From Nocardioides sp. Soil797 (GTDB lineage Bacteria; Actinomycetota; Actinomycetes; Propionibacteriales; Nocardioidaceae), in the NCBI GenBank assembly GCA_001429555.1, contig LMSR01000007.1, positions 1 to 49,686 of the forward strand: a stretch of 49,686 nucleotides of DNA, written 5' to 3'. Shown here piece by piece: positions 43,408-49,686 of the stretch. A program made the position numbers and the translations under genes. The notes under the pieces are model-generated. The model saw only the letters and a program-made list of their open reading frames with translations, did not search any database and was not told where the DNA came from. The number at the start of each line of letters is the position of its first letter. The stretch's first letter is position 1.

Positions 43408-44838
43408 ATGGCTGAACACGTCGACGTCCTGATCATCGGTGCCGGTCTCTCGGGGATCGGCGCCGCGGCCACGCTGGCCTCCCGGCAGCCCGACAAGAGT
43501 TACCTCGTGCTCGAAGGGCGCTCGGCGAGCGGCGGCACCTGGGACCTCTTCCGCTATCCGGGGGTGCGCTCCGACTCCGACATGTACACCCTCGGCTACC
43601 GGTTCAAGCCATGGCTGGGCGACAAGGCGCTGGCCGACGGCGCCTCGATCCTCGACTACGTGCGCGAGACCGCCCGCGAGTACGGCGTCGAGGAGCGCAT
43701 CCGCTACGACCAGAACGTGACCTCCGCCGACTGGGACTCCGAGTCGTCCACGTGGCGGGTCACGGTCGACGAGGACACCGTCTACACGGCATCGTTCCTG
43801 TGGGCCTGCACCGGCTACTACGACTACGACCAGGGCTTCACGCCGACCTTCGAGGGGCGCGAGCGGTTCCGCGGCGAGATCGTGCACCCGCAGCACTGGC
43901 CCGAGGACCTGGAGTACGCCGGCAAGCGCGTCGTGGTGATCGGCTCAGGAGCGACAGCGGTCACCTTGGTTCCGGCGATGGCCGCCGATGCCGCGAAGGT
44001 GACGATGCTGCAGCGCTCCCCGACGTACATCCTCTCGCTGCCGGCCCGCGATCCGATCGCGCTCGGCATGCGCAAGGTGCTGCCCCGCCAGGTGGCCTAC
44101 AACGTCACCCGGATCAAGAACATCGCCCAGGCCAGCGCTCTCTACAACGTCAGCCAGAAGCAGCCGAAGCTGGTGCGCAGGGCGATCCGCAAGATGACCA
44201 TGAAGCAGCTGCCCGAGGACTATCCGGTCGACGTGCACTTCAAGCCGACGTACGGCCCGTGGGACCAGCGCCTGTGCCTGGTACCCAACGGCGACCTCTT
44301 CAAGGCGATCCGCTCCGGCAAGGCCGAGGTCGTCACCGACACCATCGAGACGTTCACCGAAACCGGCATCCAGCTCACCTCCGGCGCCGAGCTCGAGGCC
44401 GACATCATCATCACCGCGACCGGGCTCAACCTGAAGCTCTTCGGTGGCATCGAGGCGACGATCGACGGCAAGAAGCTCGATGCGCCCTCGACGATGGCCT
44501 ACCGGGGCCTGATGCTCAGCGACCTGCCGAACTTCGCCTACACCGTCGGCTACACCAACGCGTCGTGGACGCTGAAGGCCGACCTCGTCGCCGAGTTCGT
44601 CTGCCGAGTGCTCGAGCACATGAGCGAGGTCGGCGCTCGGACAGTGGTTCCGGTGCGCCAGGAGGGCGTGTCCGAGGAACCGTTCATGGACTTCGAGGCC
44701 GGCTACGTGCTGCGCTCGATCGACGAGCTGCCCAAGCAGGGCGACATCGAGCCGTGGAAGCTCAAGCAGAGCTGGTTCCACGACGTCCGCGCGATCCGCA
44801 ACAGCAAGCTGGACGACGGGGTGCTCGAGTTCCGCTGA
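43408..44838 (+). CDS. Flavin-containing (Baeyer-Villiger type) monooxygenase, EthA-like
   Basis: FAD- and NADPH-dependent monooxygenase of 476 residues. The first Rossmann fold is DVLIIGAGLSGIGAAATL. The second, NADPH fold is VVVIGSGATAVTLVPAM near residues 176-192. The region FEGRERFRGEIVHPQHWPED corresponds to the FxGxxxHxxxW-type fingerprint. It resembles M. tuberculosis EthA, which oxidises ketones and activates thioamide drugs. The ATG at 43408 is chosen over a GTG two codons earlier. A TGAACAGTATTCA inverted repeat lies 15-27 bp upstream. The natural substrate is unknown. Confidence 0.9.
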   Translation: MAEHVDVLIIGAGLSGIGAAATLASRQPDKSYLVLEGRSASGGTWDLFRYPGVRSDSDMYTLGYRFKPWLGDKALADGASILDYVRETAREYGVEERIRYDQNVTSADWDSESSTWRVTVDEDTVYTASFLWACTGYYDYDQGFTPTFEGRERFRGEIVHPQHWPEDLEYAGKRVVVIGSGATAVTLVPAMAADAAKVTMLQRSPTYILSLPARDPIALGMRKVLPRQVAYNVTRIKNIAQASALYNVSQKQPKLVRRAIRKMTMKQLPEDYPVDVHFKPTYGPWDQRLCLVPNGDLFKAIRSGKAEVVTDTIETFTETGIQLTSGAELEADIIITATGLNLKLFGGIEATIDGKKLDAPSTMAYRGLMLSDLPNFAYTVGYTNASWTLKADLVAEFVCRVLEHMSEVGARTVVPVRQEGVSEEPFMDFEAGYVLRSIDELPKQGDIEPWKLKQSWFHDVRAIRNSKLDDGVLEFR

Positions 44839-44847
44839 GGTCTCGAA

Positions 44848-44926
44848 CGACCACACGAACGACCACAATGGGCCGGAGGCGCCGAAATCACGCTGTTCCT
44901 GGCCGTTGTGGTCGTTCCCGTGGTCG
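44848..44926. repeat. Palindromic element (family A, copy 2)
   Basis: CGACCAC-N2-GAACGACCACAA on the left pairs with TTGTGGTCGTTC-N2-GTGGTCG on the right, giving a stem of more than 20 bp with few mismatches. Both arms recur in the element at 5994-6100. The loop carries GGCGCCGAAAT. It lies just after the monooxygenase gene and before the helicase leader. Confidence 0.65.
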
Positions 44927-45175
44927 CCGGCACCAGATGGTGTGGCGAGTGAACGTGTGTCTGGTCACTGAATGCAACGAATGGGGTTCGAGTGCCCTAC
45001 AGTTGTAGGCAGCAACCCGTTCAGTCTTGCCTCGGGTCGCCGGCGCGCAACTCGCGCAGTTGCCGATGCGCCGCCTTCGCAGATTCCGTTCTTCGGCTCC
45101 GCGATCGCATGTTTTCCTCCCCGCCGACCGGCGGGACGGCTTGGTGAGACACACCAACGGATAGCGACTTCTCTC
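44927..45175 (+). other. Long non-coding leader before the DEAD-box helicase gene
   Basis: Together with the palindrome, 338 bp separate the monooxygenase stop from the helicase's likely TTG start. The leader contains CTACAGTTGTAG near 44997, a GC-rich hairpin CCCCGCC-GACC-GGCGGG near 45120, and no convincing gene. Long leaders are common for RNA helicase genes that control their own mRNA. I see no known riboswitch. Confidence 0.35.
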
Positions 45176-46702
45176 TTGTCTACTGCTTCGACCGCGCCCA
45201 TTTCCTTCGGCGCCCTCGGCACCCCCGCCAACCTGGTGGCCGTGCTCAACGACCTGGGCATCACCACGCCCACCCCCATCCAGGCAGCAACCCTGCCCGA
45301 CTCCCTGGCCGGCCGTGACGTGCTCGGCCGTGGCCGCACCGGCTCCGGGAAGACGTTCGCGTTTGCCCTGCCGCTGGTCGCTCGCCTCGAGCTGACCGGC
45401 CGCAAGCCGCGGAGCAGGGCGCCGCGCGCGCTGATCCTGGCCCCCACCCGCGAGCTCGTCGGCCAGATCCACGAGGTCCTCAAGCCGCTGGCCAAGGCCG
45501 CCGGCCTGACCACGCTGACCGTCTTCGGTGGTGTCGGCCAGAACCCGCAGGTCCAGGGCCTGCGCAACGGTGTCGACATCGTCCTGGCCTGCCCGGGTCG
45601 ACTCGAGGACCTGATCCAGCAGGGTCACTGCAACCTCGGCGACGTCGAGGTCACCGTGCTCGACGAGGCCGACCACATGGCCGATCTCGGCTTCCTTCCC
45701 GCCGTACGCCGTCTGCTGAAGGCGACGCCCACCGACGGTCAGCGCCTGCTCTTCTCGGCCACGCTCGACAACGCGATCGACACGCTGGTCAAGCAATTCC
45801 TGCACGACCAGGTGACCCACCAGGCCGACTCGGCGCAGTCGCCGGTCGCCAAGATGAGCCACCACGTGCTGCACCTCAACCGAGAGCACCGCGTTCCGGT
45901 GCTGGCCGACCTGGCCAGCGCGCCCGGCCGCACGGTGATCTTCACCCGCACCAAGCACGGCGCCAAGGCACTGGCTCGTCAGCTCAACAAGAACGGCATC
46001 CCGACCGTCGACCTGCACGGCAACCTCAGCCAGAACGCGCGCACCCGCAACATGGATGCCTTCCACTCCGGCAAGGCCACCACGCTGGTCGCCACCGACG
46101 TCGCTGCCCGCGGCATCCACGTCGACGACGTCGCGCTCGTCGTGCACGCCGACCCGCCGGCCGAGCACAAGGCCTACCTGCACCGCTCCGGCCGTACGGC
46201 GCGAGCCGGCGCCGAAGGCACGGTCATCACGTTGATGACCGACGACCAGGTGCGCGACGTCCGTGCGCTGACCCGCGCGGCCGGCATCAAGCCGACCACG
46301 ACGCGTCTGAACGGCTCGGCCCACCCGATCCTCGAGGAGCTCGCCCCCGGCGTGCGCTCGACGCCCGGTGGCCTGGTCATCGAGGCTCCGAAGCAGACCG
46401 GCGGTGCCGGCAAGTCCGTCGGTGCCAACGCCCAGCGCAAGCGCGCTCGCAAGAGCGGCCAGACCAACGGCCAGTCACGTCGTGGCAACCCGACCGGTGG
46501 CGGCAACAGTGGCGGAGGCCAGCGCCCCGAGGGTGCCAGGGCCGGCTCGCGCTCCGGCAGCTCGCGCACCGGTGCCGGCAACGGTGGCAACGGTGGCGGA
46601 AACCGCTCGCGCGGTGGCCAGGGTGGCGGCTCCAACCGCTCCCGCGGCAGCCAGGGCGGGAGCACGCACAGCGCGGCTTCGTTCAGCGGCGGTCGTCGCT
46701 GA
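45176..46702 (+). CDS. DEAD-box ATP-dependent RNA helicase
   Basis: RNA-unwinding enzyme of about 508 residues. Motifs in order: Q motif TTPTPIQAATLP, Walker A RTGSGKT near 58, PTRELVGQ, DEAD in VLDEADHMADLG, FSATL, ATDVAARGIHVDDV, and HRSGRTARAG. The last 110 residues are a low-complexity Gly/Arg/Ser tail (GGGNRSRGGQGGGSNRSRGS) that probably binds RNA. The TTG at 45176 (LSTASTAPISFG) is the likeliest start; the frame runs on to 44972 but the upstream part looks non-coding. A role in cold adaptation or ribosome assembly is usual for the family. Confidence 0.88.
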   Translation: MSTASTAPISFGALGTPANLVAVLNDLGITTPTPIQAATLPDSLAGRDVLGRGRTGSGKTFAFALPLVARLELTGRKPRSRAPRALILAPTRELVGQIHEVLKPLAKAAGLTTLTVFGGVGQNPQVQGLRNGVDIVLACPGRLEDLIQQGHCNLGDVEVTVLDEADHMADLGFLPAVRRLLKATPTDGQRLLFSATLDNAIDTLVKQFLHDQVTHQADSAQSPVAKMSHHVLHLNREHRVPVLADLASAPGRTVIFTRTKHGAKALARQLNKNGIPTVDLHGNLSQNARTRNMDAFHSGKATTLVATDVAARGIHVDDVALVVHADPPAEHKAYLHRSGRTARAGAEGTVITLMTDDQVRDVRALTRAAGIKPTTTRLNGSAHPILEELAPGVRSTPGGLVIEAPKQTGGAGKSVGANAQRKRARKSGQTNGQSRRGNPTGGGNSGGGQRPEGARAGSRSGSSRTGAGNGGNGGGNRSRGGQGGGSNRSRGSQGGSTHSAASFSGGRR

Positions 46703-46758
46703 CCCGCTGCGCCCCGCGAGGCCGACGCTTGATGGCGTGAGTGCCTGAACTCTCCCGA

Positions 46759-46798
46759 ACAAGGGGTGGGTCCTGATTCGTCAGGGTCCACCCCTTGT
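46759..46798 (+). terminator. Strong hairpin terminator after the helicase gene
   Basis: ACAAGGGGTGGGTCCTGA and TCAGGGTCCACCCCTTGT form an 18-bp stem with two G-U pairs around a TTCG tetraloop, which is very stable in RNA. It lies 57 bp after the helicase stop. Confidence 0.88.
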
Positions 46799-46904
46799 CC
46801 GTTCCGGGTGGTGACAGCGCCTGTTCACCGACGCGTCCTTGACTCTCAGGGTGGGCGTGGTCAACTGGAGAAGACCTACTGACACAGCGACAAGGAGCAC
46901 CACG

Positions 46905-47099
46905 ATGAGCTTCGCGGACAAGGCCAAGAACGCAGTGCAGGACGCCACCGGCAAGGTGAAGGAAGCCGCCGGAAGCGCGACCGACAACGACGACCTCGAG
47001 GCGGAGGGCAAGACGGACCAGGCTGAAGCCAGCGTCAAGAACGCTGGCGAGAAGGCCAAGGACGCCCTCGGCGACCTCAAGGACGGCTTCAAGTCCTGA
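46905..47099 (+). CDS. CsbD family stress-response protein
   Basis: A 64-residue, very hydrophilic helical protein: MSFADKAKNAVQDATGKVKE at the start and KNAGEKAKDALGDLKDGFKS at the end, with a central DNDDLEAEGKTDQAEA typical of CsbD. Members are induced by general stress (sigma B regulon in Bacillus). AAGGAG lies 9-14 nt before the ATG. It is a single-gene unit between two hairpins. Its biochemical role is not known. Confidence 0.9.
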   Translation: MSFADKAKNAVQDATGKVKEAAGSATDNDDLEAEGKTDQAEASVKNAGEKAKDALGDLKDGFKS

Positions 47100-47128
47100 G
47101 CCGCTGATCCCGTTCAAATTCCTGCACG

Positions 47129-47172
47129 ACGTCCTGCGTCGCGGTTGCTCCGGCAACCGCCACGCGGGACGT
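47129..47172. terminator. Bidirectional hairpin between CsbD and membrane-protein genes
   Basis: ACGTCCTGCGTCGCGGTTGC and GCAACCGCCACGCGGGACGT form a 20-bp stem with one G-U pair and one mismatch around a TCCG loop. It separates two convergent genes and can end both transcripts. Confidence 0.82.
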
Positions 47173-47184
47173 TGCGCATCTGGG

Positions 47185-47586
47185 TCAGGCGGTGATCAGG
47201 CCGATCCCGAGGCTGGTCAGGCCCACGGCCAGCAGGGCAGCGCCTGCCAGCACCATCGCGATGAACGCGTTGGGCTCGGTGCGGTCCTTGCCCATCGACG
47301 AGAAGAAGAACCCGCCGGGCATCAAGAGTGCCGCGATGGCCACGCCCGATCGTGACACCCAGTTCCAGAACCCGGTCTGGGTGGTCGAGTCGGCGAGCAG
47401 CTGGCAGACCAGGGCGAGCACCAGGAGTACGGCGGCATGCGCGTGCCCGGCGCGGGCGAACTTCTCCTGGAACGGCGTGGTCGGCGCCTTCCCTTGCACG
47501 ACCTTGAGCAGGTAGAGCCCGCCGGTCTCGACGGTGACCAGGGACAGCAGCAGGATCCCGGCAAGGATGCGTGATTCGTCGGACAT
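47185..47586 (-). CDS. Hypothetical four-helix membrane protein
   Basis: A 133-residue protein with four hydrophobic segments: ILAGILLLSLVTVETGGLYLL, HAAVLLVLALVCQLLAD, VAIAALLMPGGFFFSSM and FIAMVLAGAALLAVGLTSLG. GGAG lies 8-11 nt before the ATG. I do not recognise the exact family; the size and pattern fit small four-helix membrane proteins without catalytic motifs. It is divergent from a MerR gene, with several nested palindromes between, so it is probably that regulator's target. Confidence 0.7.
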   Translation of the reverse strand: MSDESRILAGILLLSLVTVETGGLYLLKVVQGKAPTTPFQEKFARAGHAHAAVLLVLALVCQLLADSTTQTGFWNWVSRSGVAIAALLMPGGFFFSSMGKDRTEPNAFIAMVLAGAALLAVGLTSLGIGLITA

Positions 47587-47600
47587 GAGCACTCCAATTA

Positions 47601-47640
47601 GATAGTTGACTATCCATAGTTTGGATAGCGGACTGTCCAA
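47601..47640. promoter_or_regulatory. Nested palindromes in the divergent merR/membrane-protein promoter
   Basis: Three overlapping inverted repeats occur: GATAGT-TG-ACTATC (47601-47614), CTATCC-N7-GGATAG (47610-47628) and TTGGATAG-CGGA-CTGTCCAA (47621-47640, one mismatch). A TTGACT -35-like hexamer is at 47606-47611. This AT-richer block between the genes is the likely MerR operator. Confidence 0.6.
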
Positions 47641-47661
47641 AGTCAAGGCACGAGTGCCAAG

Positions 47662-48291
47662 ATGGCCGGCATGTGGATGGCCGAACTCTCCGAGCGCAGC
47701 GGCGTGCCTGTGGCAACGATCAAGTTCTACCTGCGCGAGAAGTTGCTGCCTGCCGGCAAGGCGACCGGAGCCACTCGTGCGTCGTACGACGAAGGTCATG
47801 TCCACCGGCTGCGCCTGATCCGGGCGCTCGTGGGCGTTGGTGGACTCGGGCTGGACCGGGTCCATGCTGTCCTGGCAGCAGTGGACGACACCAAGGCTGA
47901 CCTCCACGAAGTGCTCGCCAGTGCCCACCAGCAACTCTCGCCTTTGCCCGAGTCCGAGGTCAGCGAAGAGTCGCGCAGGCAGGTCGCGGCGCTGGTACGA
48001 CGCAAGCGCTGGCAGCTGCAGCCCGAGGGTCGACACTCGGAGGCCCTTGCCGCCGCGCTAGATGCGATGACCGCGGCCGGACAGCCTCTCGACCTGCCCT
48101 CCCTGACGACGTACGCCGACGCTGCGGCGATGGTCGCGGAGGCGGAGATCGAGTCCATGTCGACGGCGATGGACCGCGAGGATGCGGCGATCTACGCGGT
48201 CACGGGGACGGTCCTGGCCGAGCCTGTCCTCCTGGCCCTGCGCCGGATGGCGCAGGAGCACCACTCGAACCGTAGGTTCTCGACCAGCTGA
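47662..48291 (+). CDS. MerR family transcriptional regulator
   Basis: A 209-residue regulator with the MerR N-terminal winged helix: MAELSERSGVPVATIKFYLREKLL near residues 6-29, then ATRASYDEGHVHRLRLIRAL and the dimer helix. The C-terminal region is longer than in metal-sensing MerR proteins and lacks their cysteines, so it probably senses an organic ligand. The first of three close in-frame ATGs is used. It is divergent from the four-helix membrane protein. Confidence 0.88.
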   Translation: MAGMWMAELSERSGVPVATIKFYLREKLLPAGKATGATRASYDEGHVHRLRLIRALVGVGGLGLDRVHAVLAAVDDTKADLHEVLASAHQQLSPLPESEVSEESRRQVAALVRRKRWQLQPEGRHSEALAAALDAMTAAGQPLDLPSLTTYADAAAMVAEAEIESMSTAMDREDAAIYAVTGTVLAEPVLLALRRMAQEHHSNRRFSTS

Positions 48292-48326
48292 TTCGGCGCG
48301 GCACATCGCGGTGAGATGCTGTGCAG

Positions 48327-49490
48327 ATGACCACGCCGCTGGAGTTCTTCGACACCGACAGCCTGCTCTCACCGGAAGACATCGCGATGCGCGACACCGT
48401 GCGCAAGTACGTCGAGTCGAAGATCAAGCCGCAGTTGGCCGGCTGGTATGAGTCCGCCTCGATCCCGGCGCGTGAGCTGGCGCGTGAGCTGGGCGATCTG
48501 GGTGTGCTCGGCATGCACCTGGAGGGGTACGGCTGCGCGGGCACCAGCGCCACGGCGTACGGCCTGGCCTGCATGGAGCTGGAGGCGGGTGACTCGGGGC
48601 TGCGGTCGCTGGTGTCGGTGCAGGGCTCCTTGGCGATGTTCGCGATCTGGATGCACGGATCCGAGGAGCAGAAGCAGGAGTGGCTGCCGCGGATGGCGGC
48701 CGGCGAGGCGATCGGCTGCTTCGGGTTGACCGAGCCCGGCTTCGGCTCCAACCCGGGCGGCATGATCACTCGTGCCAGGCGTGACGGCACTGACTGGGTG
48801 CTGACCGGAAACAAGATGTGGATCACCAACGGGTCGGTGGCCGACGTCGCCGTGGTGTGGGCGCAGACCGACGAGGGTGTGCGCGGGTTCGTGGTTCCCA
48901 CGAGTACGCCGGGTTTCTCGGCGCCGGAGATCAAGCAGAAGATGTCGCTGCGGGCCTCGGTCACGTCGGAGCTGGTGTTGGACGGCGTACGTCTGCCGGA
49001 CTCGGCGGTGCTGCCGAACGTGGTCGGTCTCTCCGGTCCGTTGTCGTGTCTGAACGAGGCGCGGTTCGGGATCGTCTTCGGGGCGTTGGGTGCGGCGCGT
49101 GACTGCTTGGAGACGGCCGTCGCCTATGCCCGGGAGCGGGAGATCTTCGACAAGCCGCTCGCCGGCTTCCAGTTGACGCAGGCCAAGATCGCCGACATGA
49201 CGGTCGAGTTGGGCAAGGGGATGTTGCTGGCGCTCCATCTCGGTCGGCTGAAGGACTCCGGGGAACTGGACCACCGGCAGGTTTCGCTCGGCAAGCTCAA
49301 CAACACGCGTGAGGCGATCAAGATCGCGCGGGAGTGCCGCACGATCCTCGGCGCGGCCGGCATCACGCTGGAGTATCCGCTGATGCGCCACGCCAACAAC
49401 CTGGAGTCGGTGCTGACGTATGAGGGCACTTCCGAGGTGCACCAGCTGATCATCGGCCAGGCGGTGACGGGGGAGTCGGCCTACCGCTGA
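48327..49490 (+). CDS. Acyl-CoA dehydrogenase, glutaryl-CoA dehydrogenase-like
   Basis: FAD-dependent dehydrogenase of 387 residues. The FAD-binding CFGLTEPGFGSNPGGM near residues 130-145 and WITNGSVADVAVVWA are typical, with REIFDKPLAGFQLTQAKIADM downstream. The catalytic Glu is in TYEGTSEVHQLIIGQAVTG near residue 365, the position used by glutaryl- and short-chain dehydrogenases. Glutaryl-CoA dehydrogenase decarboxylates its substrate to crotonyl-CoA in lysine and tryptophan breakdown; the substrate here is inferred. The ATG at 48327 is chosen over a GTG two codons earlier. Confidence 0.9.
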   Translation: MTTPLEFFDTDSLLSPEDIAMRDTVRKYVESKIKPQLAGWYESASIPARELARELGDLGVLGMHLEGYGCAGTSATAYGLACMELEAGDSGLRSLVSVQGSLAMFAIWMHGSEEQKQEWLPRMAAGEAIGCFGLTEPGFGSNPGGMITRARRDGTDWVLTGNKMWITNGSVADVAVVWAQTDEGVRGFVVPTSTPGFSAPEIKQKMSLRASVTSELVLDGVRLPDSAVLPNVVGLSGPLSCLNEARFGIVFGALGAARDCLETAVAYAREREIFDKPLAGFQLTQAKIADMTVELGKGMLLALHLGRLKDSGELDHRQVSLGKLNNTREAIKIARECRTILGAAGITLEYPLMRHANNLESVLTYEGTSEVHQLIIGQAVTGESAYR

Positions 49491-49632
49491 CGGCTACGTG
49501 TCCTCGGGGCAACCGCGGTCCCCCGGCACAACTGCTGCCCTCGCGGAACTACTTTCCGGGTTTGTCCGGATGGTGAGATTCGGGGCCTGTTTCGGGGCTG
49601 TGTTGTCGGTGGTCTCGTGTTGGGTCGAGGAC

Positions 49633-49686
49633 ATGACGACAGTGATGGCGGATCTCGATGCGGGTGACACGCTCACCGTGGTCGAT
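49633..49686 (+). CDS. N-terminal start of an unidentified protein (partial)
   Basis: Eighteen codons from an ATG at 49633 to the right edge read MTTVMADLDAGDTLTVVD. The 143-bp gap before it is less GC-rich at third positions and holds no other gene. The N-terminus and upstream sequence faintly recall DUF222/HNH endonuclease genes that are numerous in Nocardioides, but 18 residues cannot decide. GGTCGAGGAC precedes the ATG as a possible ribosome-binding site. Confidence 0.35.
   Translation, partial: MTTVMADLDAGDTLTVVD

Noticed and set aside
44992..45150. Possible leader peptide (GTG start) in the helicase leader
   Set aside because: No ribosome-binding site, arginine/cysteine-rich random composition and no link to the helicase start.

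Overview
The window is high-GC, densely packed DNA from an actinobacterium. Gene order, GTG/TTG starts, many stop-start overlaps and lipid-centred gene content suggest a Nocardioides-like member of the Nocardioidaceae; this is inferred from style and protein families, since no rRNA or other taxonomic marker is present. I see no tRNA, rRNA, CRISPR array, transposase or prophage. It reads as ordinary chromosome, rich in lipid metabolism, with small local regulators and many intergenic palindromes.

Layout: 1-4.9 kb holds a partial gene end, a phosphopantetheinyl transferase, two secreted esterase/lipase genes, a PucR-type regulator and a 44-residue small gene. 4.9-10 kb holds AzlC/AzlD, an aldehyde dehydrogenase, glucose-6-phosphate dehydrogenase and a DUF2332 protein. 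10-16.8 kb holds an ECF sigma factor with a TIGR03086 partner, a VOC protein, and a divergent cluster of TetR plus glycerol-3-phosphate dehydrogenase facing an alkyl-DHAP-synthase-like flavoprotein plus a diacylglycerol-kinase-like protein. 16.9-22 kb holds a DUF3592 protein, pirin, a GH1 glucosidase and a molybdenum hydroxylase large subunit without partner subunits. 22-30.8 kb is fatty-acid flavoured: a 2,4-dienoyl-CoA reductase with PadR regulator, an alpha-methylacyl-CoA racemase, an ArsR/M23 pair, an acyl-CoA synthetase and a MarR/MFS pair. 30.9-32.5 kb is the phosphatidylethanolamine pair (serine decarboxylase and serine synthase). 32.6-36.5 kb holds a PPOX flavoprotein between two copies of one palindromic repeat, a second SGNH hydrolase, a DUF4189 protein and a second PucR-type regulator. 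36.6-39.1 kb encodes a ferredoxin-reductase/fatty-acid-desaturase pair. 39.2-42.9 kb is a FecBCD-type ABC importer plus methyltransferase behind a perfect 6-5-6 palindrome matching the Nur (nickel) box. 42.9-49.7 kb holds a small secreted protein, a Baeyer-Villiger-type monooxygenase, a DEAD-box helicase, CsbD, a MerR/membrane-protein pair, an acyl-CoA dehydrogenase and the start of a further gene.

The most interesting points are the candidate nickel-regulated FecBCD-methyltransferase operon; the glpD/AGPS-like/DAG-kinase cluster with divergent, apparently leaderless promoters on one operator; a set of intergenic palindromes with variable arms but partly shared loop cores; and a 16-bp sequence present identically upstream of both a PucR regulator and its neighbouring lipase. 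Function calls rest on motif recognition by eye. Start codons were chosen by ribosome-binding sites and stop-start overlaps where possible and are uncertain elsewhere.
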